A stretch of 9,819 nucleotides of DNA from Bradyrhizobium sp. (lineage in GTDB: Bacteria > Pseudomonadota > Alphaproteobacteria > Rhizobiales > Xanthobacteraceae): contig JAFAUV010000129.1 in assembly GCA_019243075.1 (NCBI GenBank), forward strand, positions 1 through 9,819, written 5' to 3'. Of the stretch, positions 1 to 6,889 are shown in pieces. The notes under the pieces are model-generated. The model made no database searches. It was not told the origin of the DNA and saw only the letters and a list, made by a program, of their open reading frames with translations. The position numbers were made by a program, and so were the translations under genes. How positions within the stretch are numbered: position 1 is the stretch's first letter; each line of letters begins with the position of its first letter.

Positions 1-1121
1 GCCAGCACCGGATCCTGCCGGACCGCAGTGAGGAAGGCGCTGCCACGGTCGAAACCGGTCGGCGTCCGCGCCAGCGTCGTCGCGAGATCGAAGCGGAAGC
101 CGTCGACATGGCAGACCTCGACCCAATAGCGCAGCGAGTCCATTACCATCTGCAGGACGCGCGGGTGGGCGAGATTGACCGAGCTGCCGCAGCCGGTGAA
201 GTCGTCGTAATAGCGCTTGTTGTCGGGCTTCAGCCAATAATAGGAGGCGTTGTCGATGCCGCGGAACGACAGCGTCGGGCCGAGATGGTTGCCTTCGGCG
301 GTATGGTTATAGACGACATCGAGCATCACCTCGATGCCGGCATCGTGCAGCCGCGCCACCGTGGTGCGGAACGCATCGAGCGGATTGTCCTGGGCGTAGC
401 GCGGCTCTGGCGCGAAAAACGACAGCGTGTTGTAGCCCCAGTAGTTCACCAGCTTCTTCTCGACCAGGATGCGGTCGTCGACAAAGGCGTGGATCGGCAA
501 CAGCTCGATGGTGGTGACGCCGAGCTTCTTCAGATGCGCGATCATGGCGGGCGACGACAGCCCCCCATAGGTGCCGCGCAGGTTCGGCGGCACGTCCGCG
601 CGCGTCTGCGTCAGCCCCTTGACATGCGCTTCATAGATGATGGTGTCTTCCCAGGGAATGCTCGGACGGATTTCCCGGCGGCCCCAATTGAAGGTCTCGT
701 CGACCACGACTGCCTTCGGCATGCCGCGGGCATTGTCGCGGCGGTCGAAGGACAGGTCCTCGCGCGGGCTGCCGGTGCGATAGGCGAAATGCGCGTCACT
801 CCAGACCAGCCTGCCCGCGAGCCGCTTGGCATAGGGATCGAGCAACAGCTTGTTGGCGTTGAAGCGGTGGCCGCGCTCGGGATCATAGGGGCCGTGAACG
901 CGATAGCCGTAAAGCTGCCCGGGCGAGACGTCATTGAGATAGCCGTGCCAGACGTCTTCGTTGCGTTCGGGCAGTTCGATGCGCTCGAGTTCGCGCCGGC
1001 CCTGGGTGTCGAACAGGCACAGCTCGACCTTTTCCGCGTGCGCCGAGAACAGCGCGAAATTGGTGCCGCGCCCGTCCCAGCTTGCGCCGAGACGCGAAAA
1101 GGTTCCGGCAGTTAGGCGCAT
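1..1121 (-). CDS. glgX: Glycogen debranching enzyme GlgX, N-terminal 373 residues (runs off the left edge)
   Basis: GlgX hydrolyses alpha-1,6 branches of phosphorylase-trimmed glycogen in the cytoplasm. The ATG at 1121-1119 opens a frame that stays open to the window edge; 373 full codons are visible against about 660-700 for the family, so the C-terminal part is missing. Residues 1-140 look like the N-terminal CBM48-type beta-sandwich (LGASWDGRGTNFALFS near residue 11). The GH13 barrel follows: YEAHVKGLT at 163-171, NYWGYNTLSFFAPEPRYA near 226-243, DVVYNHTAEGNH near 268-279 and VDGFRFDLA at 339-347, which places the nucleophile at Asp345. The acid/base Glu and third catalytic Asp lie beyond the edge. 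The start is fixed by an in-frame TGA (the glgB stop) two codons upstream. No strong Shine-Dalgarno is visible (only GAAAG, 7 nt away), so translation probably depends on coupling with glgB. The isoamylase/TreX subfamily is a less likely alternative; glycogen-operon context favours GlgX. Confidence 0.93.
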   Translation of the reverse strand, partial: MRLTAGTFSRLGASWDGRGTNFALFSAHAEKVELCLFDTQGRRELERIELPERNEDVWHGYLNDVSPGQLYGYRVHGPYDPERGHRFNANKLLLDPYAKRLAGRLVWSDAHFAYRTGSPREDLSFDRRDNARGMPKAVVVDETFNWGRREIRPSIPWEDTIIYEAHVKGLTQTRADVPPNLRGTYGGLSSPAMIAHLKKLGVTTIELLPIHAFVDDRILVEKKLVNYWGYNTLSFFAPEPRYAQDNPLDAFRTTVARLHDAGIEVMLDVVYNHTAEGNHLGPTLSFRGIDNASYYWLKPDNKRYYDDFTGCGSSVNLAHPRVLQMVMDSLRYWVEVCHVDGFRFDLATTLARTPTGFDRGSAFLTAVRQDPVL

Positions 1122-1124
1122 GCG

Positions 1125-3272
1125 TCAGCTTTCGGGTGTCAGAAATATCGCGGCCAGCGGCGGGATCGTGAGGCTGAGCTCGGGATTGGCGGGATCACTC
1201 GCGCCGACGCCGCCGAAATTGCCGACATTGCTGCCGCCATACAAGGCGGAATCGGAATTGAACACCTCGCGCCAGCGGCCGCCGAACGGCACCCGGACGC
1301 GGTAGTCGTGATACACATTGGGCGAGAAATTCACGACGACAACGCAGCGCGCGCGCCCATCATGGCCCTTGCGGATCCAGGCGAACACGTTGTGGTTGGC
1401 GTCTTCGGTGATGATCCAGTCGAAGCCCGCGGCCTCGCAGTCGAGTTCGTACAGCGCCGGCACCGAGCGATAAAGCCGGTTCAGGTCGCGGATCAGTGCC
1501 TGGATGCCGGCATATTTCTTCTGATCGAGCAGATGCCAGTCGAGCCCGCAATCGTGGTTCCACTCGCTTTCCTGGCCGAGCTCGCAGCCCATGAACAGCA
1601 GCTTCTTGCCGGGATGGCCGAACATGAAGCTGTAATAGGCGCGCAAATTCGCAAAGCGCTGCCAGTCGTCGCCGGGCATGCGTCCCAGGATCGAGCGCTT
1701 GCCATGCACGACCTCGTCATGCGACAGCGGCAGGATGAAATTTTCCGAAAACGCGTAGTGCAGGCCGAACAGGATGTCGCCGTGATGATATTTGCGGTGG
1801 ATCGAGTCCTTGCCGATATATTTCAGGGTGTCGTGCATCCAGCCCATGTTCCACTTGTAGCCGAAGCCGAGTCCGCCATGGTCGACCGGGCGCGACACCT
1901 GCGGCCAGGCGGTGGATTCTTCGGCGGCCGTGGTCGCTTGCGGGAAGCGTGAAAACACCTCGGTGTTGAACCGGCGCAGGAAGGCGATCGCCTCGAGATT
2001 TTCGCGCCCGCCATGCTTGTTCGGAATCCACCCGCCATAGGGCCGGCTGTAGTCGAGATAGAGCATCGAGGCGACGGCATCGACACGCAGGCCGTCGATG
2101 GCGTAGCGATCCAGCCAGAACAGCGCATTCGACACCAGGAAGTTGACGATTTCGGTGCGGCCGTAATTGTAGATCAAGGTGCCCCAGTCGAGATGGCGGC
2201 CCTGCATCGGGTTGGCATGCTCGTAGAGTGCGGTGCCGTCGAAATGGCCGAGGCCGTGCGGGTCGTCGGGAAAATGCCCGGGCACCCAGTCGAGAATGAC
2301 CCCGAGACCATGCGCGTGACAGGCATCGACGAGATGGGCAAAATCCTCCGGCGAGCCGAAGCGGCTGGTCGGCGCGAACAGCCCGGTCGGCTGGTAGCCC
2401 CAGGAGCCGTCGAAGGGATGTTCGCTGACGGGCAGGAATTCGACATGGGTGAAACCGAGATCGCGGGCATAGGCCGGCAATTGCCCGGCGAGCTCGCGAT
2501 AGGTGAGCCACTCATTGTTGCCCTTGCGTCGCCAGGAGCCGAGATGGACCTCGTAGATCGAGATCGGCGCGCTGCGCGAGTTGATGCCGTCGGGCGCGGG
2601 CCGCGGATGCGGCAGGGTGGTTTCGTCGAGCACGATGGAGGCGGTCTTGGGCCGCATCTCCGCGGCGAACGCCAGCGGATCGGATTTCAGCGGCAGATGC
2701 TGGCCCTGCGGGCCGATCATGTCGAACTTGTAGTGATCGCCGGCCCGCGCGTGGGGAATGAACAGTTCCCAATAGCCGACGCCGCGCACCCGCATCGGAT
2801 GCCGCCGCGCATCCCAGAAATTGAAATCGCCGACCACGCTGACGCGGCGCGCATTCGGTGCCAGCACGACGAAAGCGACGCCTTCGACGCCATCCATCAC
2901 TCTCGGAGGTCCCCCGAGCTTGACATAGAACCGCTGGTCGGTGCCTTCCCCGAGCAGATAGAGATCGTAGTCTGTCAGGATCGGCGGAAAGCGATAGGGG
3001 TCCTCGAGCTGGACGACATTGTCGCCATACCGCGCGCGAAGCCGGTAGCGCCGCGAGCCGTTCGGCATCGCGCCCGCGAACAGGCCGGCGTCGTGAATAC
3101 GGGCGAGCTTCGCCGTTTCGCCATGCTCGCCGATCGCCTCGACATTGGAGGCCTCGGGCAGGAAGGCGCGCACCACCGTCCTGTCGCCCTCGGTATGCAT
3201 GCCGAGATAGCGAAAGGGATCGGCGTGGCGACCCTCGACGATTGCATAGGCCTCGGCGGACAATTTACTCAT
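1125..3272 (-). CDS. glgB: 1,4-alpha-glucan branching enzyme GlgB (GH13)
   Basis: GlgB cuts alpha-1,4 chains and re-attaches them through alpha-1,6 bonds, building glycogen branches. The 715-residue product matches the full-length bacterial type (E. coli GlgB is 728). Order of parts: N1 module at about 10-110 (ADPFRYLGMH near 17), CBM48 at about 120-210 (VVGDFNFWDARRHPM near 146), GH13 barrel at about 235-590 and an all-beta C-terminal domain ending at 712. Family motifs include YEVHLGSWRR at 240-249, FDGSWGYQPTG at 287-297, DGLRVDAVASMLYLDYSR at 393-410, AEEST at 450-454 and LPLSHDEVVHGK at 514-525. The catalytic triad is therefore Asp398, Glu451 and Asp519, each exactly 7 below the E. coli numbers 405, 458 and 526, and is complete. 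The ATG at 3272 overlaps the treS stop (ATGA) and lacks a clear Shine-Dalgarno, which indicates translational coupling. The stop is TGA at 1127-1125. No anomalies seen. Confidence 0.98.
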   Translation of the reverse strand: MSKLSAEAYAIVEGRHADPFRYLGMHTEGDRTVVRAFLPEASNVEAIGEHGETAKLARIHDAGLFAGAMPNGSRRYRLRARYGDNVVQLEDPYRFPPILTDYDLYLLGEGTDQRFYVKLGGPPRVMDGVEGVAFVVLAPNARRVSVVGDFNFWDARRHPMRVRGVGYWELFIPHARAGDHYKFDMIGPQGQHLPLKSDPLAFAAEMRPKTASIVLDETTLPHPRPAPDGINSRSAPISIYEVHLGSWRRKGNNEWLTYRELAGQLPAYARDLGFTHVEFLPVSEHPFDGSWGYQPTGLFAPTSRFGSPEDFAHLVDACHAHGLGVILDWVPGHFPDDPHGLGHFDGTALYEHANPMQGRHLDWGTLIYNYGRTEIVNFLVSNALFWLDRYAIDGLRVDAVASMLYLDYSRPYGGWIPNKHGGRENLEAIAFLRRFNTEVFSRFPQATTAAEESTAWPQVSRPVDHGGLGFGYKWNMGWMHDTLKYIGKDSIHRKYHHGDILFGLHYAFSENFILPLSHDEVVHGKRSILGRMPGDDWQRFANLRAYYSFMFGHPGKKLLFMGCELGQESEWNHDCGLDWHLLDQKKYAGIQALIRDLNRLYRSVPALYELDCEAAGFDWIITEDANHNVFAWIRKGHDGRARCVVVVNFSPNVYHDYRVRVPFGGRWREVFNSDSALYGGSNVGNFGGVGASDPANPELSLTIPPLAAIFLTPES

Positions 3273-6200
3273 CTCGACTCGCTTGCAGCTTCCAACAGAC
3301 GCAAGAGACCGGCCAGCGGCAGCCGCAGCCAGTCCGGACGATGCGCCAGCTCATATTCGATCTCACGCACGGCTTTTTCCAGCGAAAAGAAGTTGACCAT
3401 TGCGTCCGTTGCATGCAGATCGGCAGGCCACAGTCGCGTGTTCGTCATGCTCTCGCGATAGGCGGCGAGGAAGGCCTCGGTGGCACGGTCGCGCCATTCG
3501 CCGAGTGCGGTGGCGAGCTTGCCCTGCTCGTCGGGCGCAACCTTCGGCGCGCGATCGAGCGCGGCCGCTACCGAATAGTCGATCGAGCGGACCATGGCTG
3601 CGATGTCGCGTGCAGCCGGCGCCTTGCGCCGCCGCTCGGCGAGTGGCAGACCGAGGTCGCCCTCGAAGCCGATGATGAAAATATCGTCCTTGACGATCAG
3701 TATCTGCTCGAGACGGAAATCGCCGTGGGAGCGGATGTTCAATCCGCCGATATCGGTTGGCAACAGCGCGCCCAGCTGATCGTGCAGCCCATTGCGCCGC
3801 GCCAAGAGCCGCTCGACCAGCGGCCGGTCGGCCTCCCGCACGGCGTCGCGCTGGCCGAGGGCATCGAGCAGGCGGTCGGCCCGGGCGATCGCCTCGCCGG
3901 TCCAGCGCCTGATGTCTTCCGCCTTGACCGGTTCCGGCGCGAAGGCGCCAAGCTCGGAATTGCCGGAGAGCGCCAAGTGCAACTCGGCGATGCGTCGCCC
4001 GGCCTGCGCCATGATGCGCAGATAGGGGGCCGCTTCGCCGCTTTCCCCCGTATGTCCGTTGAGGGCCAGGAGCCGCTGATCCTCGACAAAGCGGTCGAGA
4101 TAGGCGGAGGTCACGGTCCAGCCGTCCCCCTGGTTCGCGACCAATCGGTGCACCGTCGCAACCGCGCTGCTCTGGTTGCCCTCGACGAACTCCACGGTGC
4201 CCAGCAGCGCCGGCACATTGGCGAAGCCCGCGACCTCGGTCAGGAAGCGGCCGACCTCGAGCGCGGGATGGATGCCGGCCTCGATCTTGCGGAACACCTT
4301 GATGCAATAGTCGTCGTCCACCAGCGCCGTGCTGTTGGATTTGCCGGTCTCGACGGTGCGGATGCTTTCGGGCAGCCGCACCGGCTTGTCACCGAAATGG
4401 CTGGTGGGCCGGAATTCCAGGCGCAGGCCGCCCTCGGTGACCGTCAATGATTGCCGCAGATTACGCAGCAACAGGCCGATGAAGATCTGGTCGGTTGCGA
4501 CGTCGAGCACCGTGCCCTCGCGGGCGCCCTGGCGCACTGCGGCGAAGGCGCGCGGGTTGTAGCGCTCGCGGTCGAAGCGCACCCATTCGATCTGCATCGG
4601 CAGGAGGTAGCGCGCGGTCGTGCCCCGCTGCGCCGCTTCGAAGAAGATCAGCCATGGCCGGTTGTCGCCGATATCGCAGAACGGAATCGCGGAGACGAGG
4701 GCGGGACGGATCTTCTCGGGGTCATGCTCCGGATACCAGCGCGTCCGCGCCAGATGTCCCGGCAGCACGTCGCGCTCGAAGACGCTGCGGGTGCGGGCCA
4801 GCGAGATCCAGGTCGAATTGAGCGGCACCACCAGCGTCTCGAATTCGAGGGCCGCGCGCGGCGCCACCGGCACCGACTTGTCGTGCTCCTTGAGCTCGAA
4901 CCAGTAGAAGCCGTAGGGTGCCAGCGTGATCATGTAGGGCAGTTCGCCGATCGCCGGGAAACGCGTGCGGCCAAGCATCTCCAGCGGCACCCGTTCCTTC
5001 CATGCGGAAAGATCGAGCTCGGTCGCCTGCGCCGATCGCGACAGGTTGGCGACGCAAAGAATGACCTCGCCCTGGTATTCGCGGACATAGGCGAGCACCG
5101 CGCGGTTGGCCGGGCGGATGAAGGTCATCGAGCCGCGGCCGAAGGCCAGCGTCGACTTGCGGACCGAGATCAGCCGCTTGGTGGCGGAGAGCAGCGACGA
5201 CAGGCTGCGCGACTGCGCCTCGACGTTCACGGCTTCATAGCCGTACACGGGATCCATGATCATGGGCGCATAGAGCTTTGCGGGGTCGGCGCGGGAGAAG
5301 CCGCCGTTGCGGTCCGGCGTCCATTGCATGGGCGTGCGCACGCCGTTGCGGTCGCCGAGATAGATGTTGTCGCCCATTCCGATCTCGTCGCCGTAATAGA
5401 GGATCGGCGTGCCCGGAAACGAGAACAGGAGCGAGTTCATCAGCTCGATCTTGCGCCGGTCATTGTCCATCAACGGCGCAAGCCGGCGGCGGATGCCGAC
5501 ATTGATGCGCGCGCGCGGATCATTGGCATAGGTCGACCACAAATAGTCGCGCTCGACGTCGGTGACCATTTCCAGCGTGAGTTCGTCGTGGTTGCGCAAG
5601 AACAGCGCCCACTGGCACTCGGTAGGGATATCCGGGGTCTGCCGCAGGATGTCGGTGATCGGGAAGCGATCTTCCTGCGCGATGGCCATGTAGATGCGCG
5701 GCATCAGCGGGAAGTGATAGGCCATGTGGCATTCGTCGCTCTGGCCGAAATATTCCTGCACGTCCTCCGGCCACTGGTTGGCCTCGGCCAAGAGCACCCT
5801 GTTCTTGGCGTAGGCGTCGAGTTCCTGACGCAGCTTCTTGATGATGGCGTGCGTCTCCGGCAGGTTCTCGTTGTTGGTGCCGTCGCGCTCGCACAGATAG
5901 GGGATGGCATCGAGCCGGAAGCCGTCGACGCCGGTATCGAGCCAGCGCTTCATCACCTGGATGATGGCGCTGACCACGCGCGGATTGTCGAAATTCAGAT
6001 CCGGCTGGTGGGAAAAGAAGCGGTGCCAGTAGAACTGGCCGGCCTCATGGTCCCAGGTCCAGTTCGACTTTTCCGTGTCGGTGAAAATGATGCGCGTGCC
6101 CTGGTATTTCTGGTCGGTATCGCTCCAGACATACCAGTTGCGGGCGCTGGAGCCGGGATGGCTGCGGCGGGCGCGCTTGAACCAGTCGTGCTGGTCGGAG

Positions 6201-6565
6201 GTATGGTTGATGACGAGCTCGGTGATCACCCGCAAGCCGCGCTTCTTCGCTTCCGCGATGAAGCGCTTGAAATCCTTCATGGTCCCGAAGTCGGGATTGA
6301 TCGAGCCGTAGTCGGCGATGTCGTAGCCGTCGTCGCGGCCGGGCGAGGGATAGAACGGCAGCAGCCACAGCGCGGTGACGCCGAGCTCCTGCAGATAGGG
6401 AAGCTTCTCGCAGAGGCCCGCGAAATCGCCGATGCCGTCATTGTTGCTGTCGGCGAACGCCTTGACGTGCAACTGGTAGATGATGGCGTCCTTGTACCAG
6501 AGCGCGTCGCCGTCGAGATCGGTGACGGGAAGCTCGTGGGTGTCGATGGAGGACATCAGGTTCAT
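3269..6565 (-). CDS. treS: Trehalose synthase (maltose alpha-D-glucosyltransferase) fused to a maltokinase-like domain
   Basis: The 1098-residue product has two parts. Residues about 20-560 are GH13 trehalose synthase, which interconverts trehalose and maltose: WYKDAIIYQLHVKAF at 23-37, GYDIADYGSINPDFGT at 80-95, VDGFRLDAIPYL at 213-224, LLAEANQWPEDV at 258-269 and the TreS hallmark RNHDELTLEMV at 324-334. The triad Asp219, Glu261, Asp327 is complete. Residues about 575-1098 resemble maltokinase (Mak/Pep2), which in the GlgE pathway makes maltose 1-phosphate: N-cap near 600-612, IKVFRK with the ATP-site Lys756, EVGRFLTE near 770, NQGDGW at 811-816 and the Brenner-type HGD at 947-949 (Asp949). 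The core is unusual: HGDFRLEQ where the family has HGDxHLGQ, and GFEG at 966-969 where the family has DFEG. Kinase activity is therefore uncertain. ATG 6565 is chosen because AGGGGG lies 6 nt upstream and homology begins soon after; the frame stays open to 7060 but there it is antisense to malQ. A second Met at 6556 is possible. First gene of the operon with glgB and glgX. Confidence 0.95.
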   Translation of the reverse strand: MNLMSSIDTHELPVTDLDGDALWYKDAIIYQLHVKAFADSNNDGIGDFAGLCEKLPYLQELGVTALWLLPFYPSPGRDDGYDIADYGSINPDFGTMKDFKRFIAEAKKRGLRVITELVINHTSDQHDWFKRARRSHPGSSARNWYVWSDTDQKYQGTRIIFTDTEKSNWTWDHEAGQFYWHRFFSHQPDLNFDNPRVVSAIIQVMKRWLDTGVDGFRLDAIPYLCERDGTNNENLPETHAIIKKLRQELDAYAKNRVLLAEANQWPEDVQEYFGQSDECHMAYHFPLMPRIYMAIAQEDRFPITDILRQTPDIPTECQWALFLRNHDELTLEMVTDVERDYLWSTYANDPRARINVGIRRRLAPLMDNDRRKIELMNSLLFSFPGTPILYYGDEIGMGDNIYLGDRNGVRTPMQWTPDRNGGFSRADPAKLYAPMIMDPVYGYEAVNVEAQSRSLSSLLSATKRLISVRKSTLAFGRGSMTFIRPANRAVLAYVREYQGEVILCVANLSRSAQATELDLSAWKERVPLEMLGRTRFPAIGELPYMITLAPYGFYWFELKEHDKSVPVAPRAALEFETLVVPLNSTWISLARTRSVFERDVLPGHLARTRWYPEHDPEKIRPALVSAIPFCDIGDNRPWLIFFEAAQRGTTARYLLPMQIEWVRFDRERYNPRAFAAVRQGAREGTVLDVATDQIFIGLLLRNLRQSLTVTEGGLRLEFRPTSHFGDKPVRLPESIRTVETGKSNSTALVDDDYCIKVFRKIEAGIHPALEVGRFLTEVAGFANVPALLGTVEFVEGNQSSAVATVHRLVANQGDGWTVTSAYLDRFVEDQRLLALNGHTGESGEAAPYLRIMAQAGRRIAELHLALSGNSELGAFAPEPVKAEDIRRWTGEAIARADRLLDALGQRDAVREADRPLVERLLARRNGLHDQLGALLPTDIGGLNIRSHGDFRLEQILIVKDDIFIIGFEGDLGLPLAERRRKAPAARDIAAMVRSIDYSVAAALDRAPKVAPDEQGKLATALGEWRDRATEAFLAAYRESMTNTRLWPADLHATDAMVNFFSLEKAVREIEYELAHRPDWLRLPLAGLLRLLEAASESR

Positions 6566-6571
6566 GGCGCG

Positions 6572-6577
6572 CCCCCT
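6572..6577 (-). promoter_or_regulatory. Ribosome binding site of treS
   Basis: The minus strand reads AGGGGG, followed by 6 nt and then the ATG at 6565. This is the only convincing Shine-Dalgarno in the minus-strand operon and is what decides the treS start over the much longer open frame reaching 7060. Confidence 0.6.
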
Positions 6578-6643
6578 GCGGCCCGGCCGACCAACATGCA
6601 GGCGAATTTGGTCCTTCCGGCGCGAAGCGCAACAGGGCAGACG

Positions 6644-6659
6644 GCGCCGGGCCCGGCGC
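6644..6659. repeat. Perfect 16-bp GC palindrome in the treS leader
   Basis: GCGCCGGGCCCGGCGC is its own reverse complement. In the treS transcript it would fold into a 6-bp GC stem with a GGCC loop, roughly 80-95 nt upstream of the start codon. There is no T-run after it on either strand, so it is not an intrinsic terminator. It could be an operator or leader hairpin, or a chance product of high GC content. Confidence 0.35.
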
Positions 6660-6729
6660 TCTCGACATTTCCGGTCTGTGTGGTCACGGTGATGCCATTG
6701 ACATGGAACTGACGTCCCGTTTCGGTAGG

Positions 6730-6757
6730 TTGGAAAGGAGACGCGTACCCGTATAGA
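6730..6757 (+). promoter_or_regulatory. Possible sigma70-type promoter towards malQ
   Basis: TTGGAA (6730-6735) is followed after 16 nt by TATAGA (6752-6757). Each hexamer matches the consensus at 4 of 6 positions and the spacing is acceptable. It lies upstream of the stronger EcfG-type match and could supply basal transcription of malQ. Two weak hexamers occur by chance fairly often, so confidence is low. Confidence 0.25.
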
Positions 6758-6776
6758 AAGCCGCTCGCTTCTCATT

Positions 6777-6792
6777 GGTTCCATCTGGAACC
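6777..6792. repeat. Inverted repeat GGTTCC-ATCT-GGAACC overlapping the malQ -35 element
   Basis: Two perfect 6-bp arms (6777-6782 and 6787-6792) flank a 4-nt centre. The right arm contains the GGAAC of the EcfG-type promoter of malQ; the left arm presents the same GGAAC on the minus strand, facing treS. It may be a regulator site, a pair of back-to-back -35 elements, or coincidence. Confidence 0.5.
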
Positions 6793-6811
6793 GCCGCTGG
6801 GCGAGAGCGTT
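6787..6811 (+). promoter_or_regulatory. EcfG-type (general stress response) promoter of malQ
   Basis: GGAAC at 6787-6791 and CGTT at 6808-6811 are separated by exactly 16 nt. This equals the alphaproteobacterial EcfG consensus GGAAC-N16/17-CGTT, used by the PhyR-NepR-EcfG general stress system. The expected transcript start is near 6817-6820, giving a leader of about 70 nt to the malQ ATG at 6890. Trehalose and glycogen enzymes are plausible members of such a regulon. A 9-base exact match at the allowed spacing, in the only large intergenic gap and in the right orientation, is good but not conclusive evidence. Confidence 0.65.
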
Positions 6812-6889
6812 GTAAACCTCTATCCTGTTCTCCCTTCTGGACAATTTCGCGACACCCAGCATCGATGTCGCGTGCAAACCGCGTGCCGA

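Larger units (their letters stand above)
6566..6889. other. Divergent intergenic regulatory region between treS and malQ
   Basis: This 324-bp gap is the only non-coding stretch longer than 300 bp. Reading plus-strand left to right it holds the treS ribosome binding site (6572-6577), a 16-bp GC palindrome (6644-6659), a possible sigma70 promoter towards malQ (6730-6757), a 6-4-6 inverted repeat (6777-6792), and an EcfG-type promoter towards malQ (6787-6811). I could not find a convincing sigma70 or EcfG promoter reading towards treS; the best is weak (a GGAAC at 6782-6778 on the minus strand with CTTT 17 nt further on). No tRNA, small gene or terminator was recognised here. Confidence 0.7.

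Noticed and set aside
108..1115. Plus-strand open frame of about 335 codons at the left edge
   Set aside because: It is the complement of glgX, whose GH13 motifs are unambiguous on the minus strand.
2013..3461. Plus-strand open frame of about 480 codons opposite glgB, and its neighbour at 3242-4450
   Set aside because: Both are antisense to GlgB and TreS, show no family motifs and have shadow-type composition.
6620..6630. GCGC-GAA-GCGC short hairpin in the treS leader
   Set aside because: Four-base self-complementary arms are very common at this GC content and there is no T-run or conservation evidence.
4451..6712. Plus-strand open frame of about 750 codons opposite treS
   Set aside because: It is antisense to well-conserved TreS motifs, its translation is low-complexity (rich in Val, Ala, Asp, Gly, Arg and His) with no recognisable domain, and such long shadow frames are expected opposite GC-rich genes.
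6705..6721. Second GGAAC (6705-6709) with a CGTT at 6718-6721 as another EcfG promoter
   Set aside because: The spacing is only 8 nt against the required 16-17, and at 16-17 nt no CGTT-like element is present.
6698..6726. TTGACA at 6698-6703 as a sigma70 -35 box towards malQ
   Set aside because: The hexamer is perfect but the sequence 17 nt downstream (TTCGGT) is a poor -10, so it was not annotated.
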